NCBI RefSeq assembly: GCF_963259705.1
Contig: NC_081840.1
Coordinates: forward strand, 5,513,062-5,577,061
Length of the DNA stretch: 64,000 nt
Direction of reading: 5' to 3'
From: Myotis daubentonii
Lineage: Eukaryota > Chordata > Mammalia > Chiroptera > Vespertilionidae
Shown in pieces: positions 36,031-46,976 of the stretch (its first letter is position 1; every line of letters starts with the position of its first letter). The notes below the pieces were generated by a model that did not search any database, was not told the origin of the DNA, and saw nothing but the letters and a program-made list of their open reading frames with translations. Position numbers and translations under genes: made by a program.

Positions 36031-36769
36031 CATAAAGATATCTACGTGTGGAAGTGGTCCCCTCTATGCCCTTTTGCCTTGCACAACCCGTGCACCTGTA
36101 CCGGCCGTGTTATCCAGCCTGTAAGGTCCAGACCACTAGGCTGCACACTCTGAGCTCCATCCTGAGTGACACATGGAGGCCCTGAGATTTGTGTTTTAGC
36201 ATCACTGATGGTGCAGCCTCGCTCTTAACCCTCCCCCAGGGCCTCCAGCCACCTCCTGACTCCTCGTCCGCCCTGTGCCCTGAGATCCATGTCTCTCAAC
36301 ACCAGCTCTCACTTTTCCCCAGCAAGGTTTTTTGTTTGTTTTCGGTTATTTTGTTTTTTGGTGTGTGGTTTTTGTGTGTGTGTGTTGGGGGGGGGGGGGT
36401 TGTTTGTTTGTTTTTGAGGAAACTTATTTATTTCATAAGTAACATGTGTTTTAGGAAACCCAGATGTTAAAGAGGAAATGGAAATTACCTATAATCTCAC
36501 CCACTCAGAGAACTCATAGCTTAACATTTTATTACATTTCCATTTGGTTTTGTTTCTGGGGTGTAGCATATAATTTTGACAAAAATTATATTCTTCAGCA
36601 TATGTTCGGTAGCCCTCTTTTTCATTTGCTCTGTGACCAGGTCTTTGTGTCAGTAAATATACTCTTCCAGCTTTATTTTAGATGCGGATCATCATCTTCC
36701 CAGGCAAATGCACTTTAGTTTCACGCTCAGTTACCAGCAAGGTTTTTCTAATCCAGTTTGACCAGCCCC

Positions 36770-36832
36770 ACCCTCTAGAGCACTGCCTGGCACATAGTAG
36801 GGCCTCAGTAAACATTTGTTGAGTGTATCTTT
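36770..36832 (+). mobile_element. L2 3' end
   Basis: agcactgcctggcacatagtagggcctcagtaaacatttgttgagtg matches the L2 terminus well. Confidence 0.65.
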
Positions 36833-36879
36833 TCACCCCAATCAATATAACAAAACAGGTTAAACTGACAGGTGATACA

Positions 36880-37080
36880 GCCGTAAGCCAGTGTTACTCC
36901 CAGCCCTGCCACTTTCTGTGTGACTGTGGACAGAATACTCAATGTCTCTGGGCTTTTTTTCCTCAGAGCCAATAAAACCAGCACTTACCTCCCGGGCCTG
37001 TCGTGAGGATTAAATAAGTCCTGTATGTGGAATCCTTAGCATGGAGCTTGCTACCATTGGCCCTCGGTAAATGGTAGCTG
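36880..37080 (+). mobile_element. MIR
   Basis: Sense MIR order: ccctgccactttctgtgtgactgtggacag...ctctgggc...cctcagagcc...gtgaggattaaataagtcctgtatg. Confidence 0.75.
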
Positions 37081-37429
37081 CAGTTCCTTCTTTTCTCTCC
37101 CAAAGTGTGGGTGCTGCTGTGTGCACACCTTTGCTAGCTCCACTCCCCAGTGTTGAGGCCCCTCTCCTCATTGGGACATTTTGAAATCTTCCAACTCCTG
37201 TTTCAGCCCTCACCCCTCCACCCCCACTGGGAAAGGGAGGAATCAGAAGTTCTGGACACTTCTGTCACCTTACTCATTCAGTTCCACAGCACTGCCTAAC
37301 TTACTGAGCACCTACTATGCGCAGAACACAGTGCAAGTCTTGGTGGTAAATGAAAGGATTTGCACACAAAGTTCATTCTCTCAACAGACATTAGTGACAC
37401 ATGCAAGTGAAAAGGGCTAGTTTTCCTCA

Positions 37430-37600
37430 TTTCCAAAGGACTCAACACACACACACAAAAAAAACCAGTGAGAAAAAGGACAACAACTCAGTAGAAAAAT
37501 GGGTGAAGGGTTTGGACAGGTTCTCTCTGAGACATACAAATACCAACTAATGAAAAGATGGTCAAACTCAAGTCTTAATTAAAGAAATGCAAAGAAGATA
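37430..37600 (+). mobile_element. L1 ORF2-end fragment, sense
   Basis: aactcagtagaaaaatgggtgaagggtttggacagg...catacaaataccaactaatgaaaagatggtcaaact...aattaaagaaatgcaaa is a diverged sense L1 ORF2 3' portion. Confidence 0.6.
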
Positions 37601-37714
37601 GCGTATTTAGAAAAATCTTTATTATAAAACACAGATACCATAAACACACACACACAAATGCATAGCTTAATGAATTAAACTTTCTAGCACTTTCTCCTAC
37701 GTGACATATATGTA

Positions 37715-37843
37715 CAGGGTGCCCCCCAAATATGTATACACACACTTTGAGTAATTATAAGGCAGTGTCTGTTAAAATACATCTCATCTTCATTTAACAG
37801 ACCAGCTGTTAAAGTGTGTGCATGCATTTTGGGGGACACCCTG
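37715..37843. mobile_element. 129-bp mariner-type MITE
   Basis: Termini cagggtgccccccaaatatg and cattttgggggacaccctg are inverted repeats extending about 35 bp. Flanked by TA on both sides (37713-37714 and 37844-37845), the Tc1/mariner target. Confidence 0.8.
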
Positions 37844-38089
37844 TATATGTGTCTGGGAATTCGCCGGGAGAGGGTATCGGGTAAGTGTGGAGGAGCTCCG
37901 TCTTGTCCTTCCAGTCCTGGCAGGGTGCCCCTTTCTCTGGGAAGCTGCCCTGGCCCTCGGGGCTGAGTCAGGTGCCGGTCAGGTGGCTTTGGAGCAGCCC
38001 GTTCACTGTCCGGAGCTGGAACTCTTTCCCCACTCCCCACACCCACACCCTTGCCCTCCGGGGCTCTGGGAGGCAGAAGCTGCGTCACT

Positions 38090-38170
38090 TACTATCCTTG
38101 CATCTCTACCACTTTGCACAGTGCCTGGCTCACAGTAGCTGCTCAATAAATATCCGTTGAATGAATGAAA
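38090..38170 (+). mobile_element. L2 3' end
   Basis: ttgcacagtgcctggctcacagtagctgctcaataaatatccgttgaatgaatgaa is a good match to the L2 3' terminus. Confidence 0.7.
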
Positions 38171-38489
38171 GGATAGTATCTGTTTAAACCCGTTTAAGAA
38201 GTGTGTAAACAGCGCCACCTATGGACAGATGCTTTTAACACAACATTTTAGATTCTGAAACATTTTGCACTAGAAATTAGGTGATTAAAGTTTGGCTTTT
38301 TTTTTTTTTAACTGAAGAGATTGTTTCATTCTTCGGGCCCCAGAGGTCATTTATCCTTTAATAAATGTTAAAGTAATAAATTCTAATATTCTTACATTGT
38401 TTTAGTTTTGAGGCTGTTCGGTGAAGAGCCCAGAAATACATATACTCGTGTCAGTGAAGTCAGGAGGGAGAGGGAAGTGATAGTAACTG

Positions 38490-38625
38490 GTCACCATGCA
38501 CCGGGCGCTTTGTACATGACTCGTTGATTCTGACAATGCCCCTCGGTGGTCTCATCCGTTTTGTAGACGAAGGAAACTAAGGCCTGGCCTGTGGTGGGAA
38601 GCGACTTGCCCGACTGGAGCACATG
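38490..38625 (-). mobile_element. MIR-like remnant
   Basis: ccgggcgctttgtacatgactc...ttttgtagacgaaggaaactaaggcctgg...gaagcgacttgcccgact follows reverse MIR order. Confidence 0.6.
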
Positions 38626-40656
38626 TCAGCTGACTTCGCCATCCGTGCTCCACCCACATGGCGCGCTGGGAGTCCTGGTGGGAAATGTCTACGAAGCAGC
38701 AGATTTTGTCCCTAATAAGGTCTTCAGTGATTTCAAAACCTTTTTAATAGATGGGTTCCTAATGATCCTATTTCTAGCTGCTTGGGGCTATTTCTATAAA
38801 GAACCTTCGCTTGCATAGGATAGTATTTTGACTTCCAGCAGGAATGTTATTTCATTGAGTTGACTCTTTGGAGAAGGAGCCACGGAGTGCGCGATGAGGG
38901 AGTTTTCACAGGCGATAAGTCACAGGGAAATAAGATGTTTGACTCTGCAGAGGCCTCCTCCTTGGTCCAGCCTTACCAGTCATTTTCAAAAGCCAGTGTC
39001 TCTGCTCAGACAGCATTTGGCCCTGTCCGTGCTGCTTGGCCCTGGCCGCCCAGGGCTCCCTGCTGCACAAGTCACCTGCATGTTGACCTGCGGCGCAGCC
39101 CGAGCCCCTTTCAGGAACTTGGGGTAGATTAGGGAGCAGGTACGACCCAACTCGGAGGAGGAGGCAGTGAACACTCAGTGGATTGAATCTGGACGTGGTC
39201 CCTGCTGGCCTCTCTCCTCATAAACACCCAAGCTGCAGGTGGCAGGTGTGAGTTTTACCAGATGCAAAGAAAGCCGGCCACACTGAGCCCCTGCACCCCA
39301 AGGCCTCAATGCAGAGTGTTTCCCGGGATTGGTAATAACATGACTGAGTTGTAGCTGCTTTGTGGGAGTGCAAACCTTGGTCCAACTTCCTGGTTTTCAA
39401 ATCCTGCCTCCAGACCCAGCCACGGGTCTGGTGAAGGCTCCAGGCTCCCCGTACTCACTGTGAGCCCCCAGGTCCTGTGTGAACCACGTCCTGCGTGGTT
39501 CAGGGTTCGTGATCTGGAGAAGGGCTGTGCGCAAATGACAGAGACGAGACAAGAGATAATAATTTGGAAATATTGGGGGCCAGGCGGGAAGCCTAACACA
39601 AGGGGAAAGCCTTCCACCGGTGCCCGGGCCTTGCCAATCTTCTATTCAATTTTGGATACACATCTAGCCCTTAGGCAGGTAATTGCGGTAACAGACAGAC
39701 TACCTTAAAGGTCAGTAAATATTAGAAAGATTTACTCTGAGACTATTTGGTCAGGAAATTGCTTGAAGCCCCCATTGTCTGGACTAAACAATTGGTGTAT
39801 AGCTCTGGCCCTTGCCAGGGCTCAAGGTTCACCAGCATTCCGGGCTCCTTGTTTACACTTCTCTGATAGTGAAGACAATGGGTGGGTTCCTACAAGGTCC
39901 TGCTTGTAAGAGGCCTTGGGAGAGTCTCCTGAACCCCCCAGCTCGAGGGAGTGTAAGCCAGGCTCCTCCAGCCACTCCTTTCTGACACAACACGGCAGTA
40001 AAACCACTCAGATTGAAACACTGTTCATTTTGCAGATACTGGCCGCAGCCTAGTGTTGAGGTAGCTGAGAGATGAAGGGTTGCTTGCCAGTGGGCACCTC
40101 CCTCCTCCCCTCTGGGCTTAGCTCTCTCCTGGGCCTCTCCGGAGGGTGGTGACACCTGTGTCGACTCCATGCTCAGACAGGGATGGACGAGGTCTCATCA
40201 GGTCCCAGGGCCTATTCCCCCGCCCGAGAGAGTGTCATCACCCACTTCATCTTCCCAGTGAGCCCCCACTAAGGAATGGTAATCAGGGACATTGCATGAC
40301 ACCTGCAAGGCGATCTCCGGTGAACTCACTGCCAGCAGGTCTCACATGGTGCTGGCTTGACGCCCACTCCCAGCCCCCCTGCCCGCAAGCTCTGGAAGGA
40401 CTCCTGTCCACGCATTTTGACGAGAGGCCACAGTGTCCTTCATGTTGGGTCATTGGCATCCTCGCACCTTCCGTGGGCCTTCCCTTCTGTGCATGGCCGT
40501 GTCCTAGGTCTGTGTTAGCGAGACGTGCACACACGCGTGGAATTACCTTCCCAGGCACCCTTCTTGCCTCTCAGGACAGTTGGTGCGTTGGCAGGGATAA
40601 TGATTCTAAAGTCAACATAGTATTTTTTTTCTATAAAAATTTAAATTTCTAAAATA

Positions 40657-41733
40657 ATGCAACATAGCGACAGCCTGCTTCCTAAACACAATAGGCCAAA
40701 GAGTGATGGGCAAGACATAAAGAGCGTGAACACCTCAGCGCTGCCTGGTGCCTCTCCTGGTGACGGCCAGGTGTCCGCGCAGGCCGCCCTTCCTAACCCT
40801 TTGCGGAGACTCGTCCTCCTGCGCTGCCTCGACATCGGGAGCCCATGGCCGCCCGGTGCCACGCTCAGGTCCCCTGCGATTTCCTTTCTGAGAGGAACAC
40901 AGGCCATGGTTGCTGTCGCGTTCCCCAGGAAAGGCACTGGGCGGCTTATTTCTGTGTTCATAGCTCTCGAGTTTTCCTATTTCTGTGACCAAAGTCGTGC
41001 TGGACAGAACAACTTCCGTCTTCGGATCCCTGCCTGCGCCCCTGCCCTCGTGCCTCTGTGGGGGGTGCCTGTGATCTGTCTTCCCCTCCGTCTGTGTCCT
41101 GACCCTAATAACATACACAGTGTGGAGTGGGGGCTGGTGCTTCCGCTTAGAAATCTCAAGTGTCGCTTCCCCGCAACAAGGGGACACGCCGGGTGGCCTA
41201 TGAAATGGAGCTATTTTAACCCGACCAGGATCACACAGAAAGGCCGCCTGTGTCCGGCGGAGCTGCAGGCAGAGGGAGCCTCGGTGCTGGGAGGAAAGAG
41301 GGCGGCTGGAGGCTCAGAGTCTGGAAAGCTGAGTGCGGCCTGGAGGACCTGGACTGCAGGGCGGTTAGACTCCTGGAGCCCTGGGCTCAGGGGCCCCTCA
41401 CACCACACCCCCTCCCACAGACCTCGGGGGGCTGCTCTCCGAGGGCAGAGCGGAGAGCCCGGAGAAGTCCACACTGTGGCTGGCACAGGTGCCAGGCCAT
41501 CCACGGTGGAGGGATGGGAGACCCATAGAGGGCCCCCGGGGTGCAGGCACAGTGGAGTCAGGCCCTGGGGGGCCTCACCCCAGGTACCAGGTACCAGGCA
41601 GCAGTGTCTCCTAGCCCCGACCGGGCACAGCCCCACAGGCTGCTGGAGTCTGAGGAGGGACAGCGGAGAGAAGTCCCTGCGACTCCAGAGGTCACCGACT
41701 TCCTGGCCTGAGCGCAGCAGGGAGCAGCGCTGA
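40657..41733 (+). other. 358-codon open frame in intron 4, function unknown
   Basis: Starts MQHSDSLLPKHNRPKSDG and ends SWPERSREQR. It is the longest open frame in the window and is not part of EML1. I recognise no domain, signal peptide or transmembrane segment; composition drifts to Gly/Arg/Pro/Ser-rich as the DNA becomes GC-rich, which is typical of a chance frame where stop codons are scarce. No obvious promoter, Kozak context or poly(A) signal was identified. Listed because it is long, not because I believe it is a gene. Confidence 0.12.
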
Positions 41734-43222
41734 GACTCCACCTCCTGCAGATACCTCCTGGCGGGAAAAGCACACCGGGTGCCTTGGCTAACAGGGCTTC
41801 AGGGGAAAATAGGGCGATGGACTGGGAGGCTCGGGGGCAGGGCCTGAGGTGCCTGCAGGTGGAGTGGCACAGACCCCACTCGGCCTGGGGCTGGCCACGC
41901 ACTGGCCGCCAGGCGGGGGCTCCTGGCACGTGTGAGGGCGGCGCCGGCAGCGTGGCTGGACTCAGTGACGTTGGGCAGAGGGTAAAGGGCAGTAGGTTGT
42001 TCGGGGCCTTTAGGCCAAGGTCAGGCGAGGCTTTTCCTCATGGGTGTGCGGTGCAGTGAGGAGTTTCAGTGACCAGAGGTCAGCGGTCAGGAAGCTGACC
42101 CTGTAACAGGCCCTGAGAGCACATGAGCAGTGCAGACAGTCTGCAGCATCCGCAGGCCCCGCGACGGCATGCAGCGCCCCGGAAACCCAGGACATTATGT
42201 ATCACGTCGCGGGGCGAGGGCAATTCTGCGGCTGGTGTTTCACGTTTAAAATTAAGGAGAAAAGTCATATTAGGGTGATATCTGCTCAGGGACATTTTCT
42301 TAAATATGCACACACACGAAATCAGTGAGTTCATATTCCTGCACAGACTCACACCCCTCCAGGCTCCCTTAGGCGGGGCTTCCTTTACGGTGTCCCGTTC
42401 TGTACCCCAGAGTGGGACGCGATCAGGAGGCTGCTGGCCGGGGAAGCTGCTTGGATGTCGGAGCCTCGCTGACCTGGTTCACGTACGGGCTCTGGTCTGA
42501 ACGGTGCACTTCTTGCCCCGCCTGAGCTCCCTTTCCGCACTGGCGGGGCTTCCCCACAGGGGGGCTGTCTCCCCGGCACCTGGACTCCTTGTGGGGGCTC
42601 GTCCTGTCGGGAGCTTGCCCAGGGTGACCTCCGTCCCTCTGTGGCCTGACCTTGAAGGCTTCGGGGGATTGCTTTCCCAGGTGCAGTCATGGGGCGGCCT
42701 CAGCCTGGCCAAGTCCACAGTGGGGTCCCCACATCTCCGATGACATGCCCCCCAAGCCTCACTATTCTTCCCTCCTGTCTCCCTCCCGCCCTGTCTCCCT
42801 CCCCGTGGCCTCCCTGCGGAGTCGGGCTCTGAAACTCCTCACCAAGCCCCTCTCCCAGGAACCCGCTCATTTTAAATAAGTTCTTTTAAGAGACCATTCC
42901 AAAGGTCATGGGGAGGAAAACAAACCTTCTACACCCTTAGGCTGGGCCATGCCCACCTCAGTGAACCAGAGGTTTCCTCTCCAACCTCACCCACTCGTGA
43001 GGAGCACAGCTTCGGGAGTAGACGGGATCGCAGCCGCAGCCTCCGGCCCCAGTTTTGGAAGTTTTTGCTCACACTTGCTCCTTTTTAGTTACGTAGTTCT
43101 GTTTTCCTCATTAACACGTGCCCCTCACGCAGCATGCGTGTGACAAGCCAGCTGACCACTGTGGGGGTCTCGCATGCATGGGGTCAGCCTCCCTCTAAAA
43201 TCTGGTTTTCTTTTCTCCACAG

Positions 43223-43251
43223 CAAACCCAAGGAGCCTGTCTTCAGCGCAG
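43223..43251 (+). CDS. EML1: EML1 coding exon 5: 29-nt very short exon
   Basis: Only 29 nt: one base completing Ser, nine codons KPKEPVFSA, and one base of Glu. It joins exon 4 (phase 2) to exon 6 (phase 1) exactly as in human EML1, where SKPKEPVFSAEEGY is continuous. Its long acceptor tract tctggttttcttttctccacag and near-perfect donor GCAG/gtaagt are what would be expected for recognising an exon this small. Because 29 is not a multiple of three, skipping it would frameshift the rest of the protein, so it must be constitutive in a functional mRNA. Confidence 0.95.
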
Positions 43252-45063
43252 GTAAGTCTGCACCTTTGCCAGTGCCCTCACTCCCCTCGGAGCCTGGGTA
43301 CAGCTCAGAAGCAGCTGGGCCTCGGCCGCTGTCGACACCAGAACTTGGGTGTCTGCGTGGCGAGGCTGACGTCGGCCGGTCCCGGGGACCCACCGCTCAG
43401 ATCATACAGACCGAACCTTTACTGGCCCCTTTAAGAGCTGGTTTCCAATGTGTCCACCAGGAGGAGGAGGATGCCACGCGGGCAGCGCAGGGCACTCGGG
43501 TCCCCAGACCTGCCGCCTCTCCTCCGACTCAGGGGGTTCCCGCCATCAGCGTTTGCCTTTCCTGACAAGGAGCGTCTCCCACGCACCGAGTTGTCACTTG
43601 TCTGCAGGAGCTTTTCTTCCTGTCCTGCCTGTGGTTTCCTAACCTGCAAACGAATAGTTCGTTTGGACCTTTCCGTAGAGCTTTTTTAAACACATTTCAT
43701 AATAAGGTACACGCTATCTATAGGGTATTAACCTTATTTAAATGTGCATTTAAAATGCAGAGAAATTGACACGTAAGTAACTGGGTAAATCCACTCATTT
43801 AATTTTCGTCTTCCCAATGTTTTCCAATTTGGAATCGAAGCATAGAAGTCACAGAGTTCCGATGTGTCAGCAAGTGCTGTCGTATTCGTTGCGTTTTCAG
43901 GGAGCGTGAGATCGCTCACTGACGGTGTCATGGCCACAAGCCTGCAGAGCTAGGCTTCCCTGTCGGAATCCCTGAAATGTGTCCGGGATTTTCTGCCGGG
44001 GGCGGGGGAGGGTAGCCTCTCCCACTGAGAGCCAGCGAGCTCGAGCTCGACCAGGCAGGCAGCCCCCCTGCAGTTCTCCGCGTCTCTTTATCTAGCCCTT
44101 CTGTCTCTGTCTCCGAAATCGCAAGGGAAGCGCCGGGTGACGCACTGCCAAGGTAGGCCGCCTGTCTGCACCCGCATAGCTCTCTGAGCGAAGCTGTGGC
44201 CCAGGCTCCAGAAACGCTGTTCATACGTCAGACACACCCTCTCCCCGTGTGAGAGCGTTTCTGCGACGCACACCCTTGGCTGGAAGTTGAGCCCCTGAGC
44301 ATTTGACTAAGTAGCTGCCATTCGGGCCTTGGTTGATTATGGGCTGATTACAGGAACTTTCCCAAAAAATCTGTATAAGCCTTAAGAGAGCTATAGGACA
44401 AGGCCCGGCGCCCACTGTGTGCGATGGCCCTGCACCCCTGCTGGCCTGCCCCGCCTCCGGTGTGCTGGCTGTGTGCTGCCACCCTAACACGCCTGAGAAA
44501 CGTCGCTTCCCCTTGCCGCATCGGGGTTTTAGATGTAGGCCATCTGCGTTCCCAGGACAAAACCAGGCCAAGGCCAGTGTGTTCATAGGACATAGACAGC
44601 AGTTGAGATTTGCGCAGGAAGTGAACCTCAGTCGTAAGGCCTTCGTAAGCAGCACCTACTACAGTATACGCAAGTAGTTATACTTGATCACATTCAGACA
44701 CTGATTAAACAGCCACGGGCTCTGCGTGTGCTGCAGAAGCGGCGCTGTGTTCTCTCGACCCCTGACCTGCAGTCCGATTCCTCTCTCACAGGGAGAGTGG
44801 GTAGACTCATTCCGAGTTAAGGTGCAGCTCTGTCATGCTGGCCCCTCTCTTCACGGCTGTCAGTCTGCTGGGTGCTTTAGGCTCTCCAGTGGGAGCCACG
44901 CATGAGCTCAGATCTGGGTGAGGGGTAAAGGATGGGAAGAGGTTTGAGGCCAGGAGAAGAGCCTGTTAGGCGTCCAGAGCAGGACAGATGTGTGGGGTGG
45001 CCCAGAAACACAGCTGGCCAGAGAGGAGAACCCACGTGGGTGGTTGTGGCCGAGCAGTTAGAC

Positions 45064-45269
45064 CAGGGGTCCTCAAACTTTTTAAACAGGGGGCCAGTTC
45101 ACTGTCACTCAGACCGTTGGAGGGCCGGACTATAGTTTTTAAAAAAAAACTATGAACAAACTCCTATGCACACTGCACATATCTTATTTTGAAGTAAAAA
45201 AACAAAACGGGAACAAATACAATCTTTGTATTTGCATGTGGCCCGCGGGCCGTAGTTTGAGGACCCCTG
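45064..45269. mobile_element. hAT MITE (family D) with perfect TSD
   Basis: 206 bp. Termini caggggtcctcaaac and gtttgaggacccctg are perfect 15-bp inverted repeats. TSD AGTTAGAC at 45056-45063 and 45270-45277. Confidence 0.93.
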
Positions 45270-45382
45270 AGTTAGACCTTTGCATCCAGCACGTCAGAGA
45301 CAAGTGGAGGATTTGGGGTAGACTCATGAAGCCCAGGTTGGGCCTTCATGGGTTCAGCCGCAGAATGTGAGATGGCCTAGGG

Positions 45383-45594
45383 CTGTGGTCGACAAATGGC
45401 GGCTCACGAGCCACATGCGGCTCTTTGGCCCCTTGAGTGTGGCCCTTCCACAAAATACCACGTGCGGGTGCGCACGTACAGTGCGATTGAAACTTCGTGG
45501 CCCATGCGCAGAAGTCGGTATTTTGTGGAAGAGCCACACTCATTGGGCCAAAGAGCCGCATGCGGTTTGCCGAGCCGCAGTTTGCCAACCGCAG
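45383..45594. mobile_element. hAT MITE (family E) with perfect TSD
   Basis: 212 bp. Termini ctgtggtcgacaaatggcgg and the inverted ccgcagtttgccaaccgcag; an internal pair around acaaaatacc and ggtattttgt also forms an inverted repeat. TSD GCCTAGGG at 45375-45382 and 45595-45602. Confidence 0.92.
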
Positions 45595-46030
45595 GCCTAG
45601 GGGACCGATAGGAGAGCCTGCAGTGCCGGGTCTCAGCGCATTAGGGAGTTCGGAGCCCAGTGAAGCCTTCCAGTGGGATCCACAGCCCGGCGGCGGCTCC
45701 CTGTGCGGGATGAACGCGTGCTGCTCTGACCGCAGAGCTCCCTGCACGTGTGGAGTGAAGAGTGTGTCACATGCATGCAGCAGGCCTGGGGCACGCACAC
45801 GGCAACAGCAGAGCTGGCCTCGGGCCGCTGGGCAGCAGTGCATGCGGCGTGGTTTGACACCCTTGGGGCTAAGACTGACAAAACTAACGTGTGACGGTGG
45901 CACCTGGCGGTACTGGAGTGATTTCCTGTTTGCTCTCCACCTCCTCCCGAGGATGGTTTCTGTGGGTTACCACAGATCTCCCTGGTCCCAGCTGCCCGAT
46001 TTAAGTGCCTCTCGGCTGGTCCTTTGATCC

Positions 46031-46075
46031 GCAGTGACGCACCCGAGCGCAGTGACGCACCTGAGCGCAGCGAGC
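46031..46075. repeat. Two-and-a-half copies of an 18-bp unit
   Basis: gcagtgacgcacccgagc, gcagtgacgcacctgagc, then a partial gcagcgagc. CpG-rich. Confidence 0.8.
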
Positions 46076-46846
46076 GCTGACGGGGAACCGCATTCTTCAG
46101 GACCACCCACCAGAGCCTCCTCTGGTCTCACCATGACCTGAAAACGCTACCGGAAAAGCCCGTTATTTCCTTCCCAAAGTCCAGGCGATGCCATGTCGAT
46201 ATATCCCTGGGTTTTACTTTTGTCCCCACAATTTATGAAAACATTGAAAGTTGTTTTATTATGAAAGTGTTTGCTCCAGAAAGTTTTCTTTCCCAGTTTC
46301 CCTCTCTGATGGGCCTTTTGCTCGTTTGTTTTCCATTTCTAGCTTTTTGTTGAGCGTTTCCCTTTTTGCATGCGTCCTAGCACGTACTTCTGCTTTGAGG
46401 TTCTTCACACGGGGCAGCATTGTCCCACATAAAAGACACGTAGAGACACATTTTTACATCGCCATGTAACCAACCAATTTAAACATTGGAGGATATCTTA
46501 TAACTTTCGATGTGGAAATTATATATACATGGAGCTCAGAAAGTTTCAGTGGATTTCTTGTGTTATGGGAGGAGTATCATTTTCTTCCCTCTTGATGATA
46601 AAATGTGTAAGCACTGAAATCTCATGAAAAAATAGTGGAATCCAGTTCTTGCCTGCTTTTTACAGCTTCTTATATACTTCATGTACTTAAGTGAATAGGA
46701 GGTCAGAGAGGACCAGGTGACATTAGACATTCGTTAGAAGCGACAGGAAAGGGCAGCCATTTCCCTTTGCACTGAGAGGCCAGGAAGGCCCGTGGCTCGC
46801 AGGTGCCTGGCGCCGAGCTGTCTCACCACGTCTGTTCTCCTTGCAG

Positions 46847-46976
46847 AAGAGGGCTACGTGAAGATGTTTCTCCGCGGCCGCCCGGTCACCATGTACATGC
46901 CCAGGGACCAGGCGGAGTCCTACAACTTGGAAGCCAAGGTGGACCTTCCAACCAAGAGGCTCAAGCTGGAGTGGGT
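46847..46976 (+). CDS. EML1: EML1 coding exon 6: start of HELP region
   Basis: 130 nt, encoding EEGYVKMFLRGRPVTMYMPR, then a Leu/Lys-rich stretch and LKLEWV. This is the run-in to the HELP (hydrophobic EMAP-like protein) motif, which packs into the first propeller of the TAPE domain. Acceptor ttctccttgcag/AA is strong. The 3' end was fixed by phase: the codon for Val is split GT/C, so the exon ends TGGGT/gtatcc. That donor lacks the usual +5 G and sits directly after another GT, making it one of the weakest donors of the gene in this window. Confidence 0.94.

Larger units (their letters stand above)
32424..43222 (+). other. EML1: EML1 intron 4
   Basis: 10799 nt. Holds MIR-like remnants (33900-34080, 36880-37080, 38490-38620), short sense L1 fragments (34285-34500, 37430-37600), a (CA)n run, a Ves SINE and a 129-bp mariner-type MITE. 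The 38700-43200 part is GC-rich, almost free of recognisable repeats, and includes a 358-codon open frame at 40657-41733 to which I cannot assign a function. Confidence 0.9.
43252..46846 (+). other. EML1: EML1 intron 5
   Basis: 3595 nt. Two hAT MITEs lie 113 nt apart (45064-45269 and 45383-45594). An 18-bp unit is repeated twice with a partial third at 46031-46075. The rest appears unique and non-coding. Confidence 0.9.
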
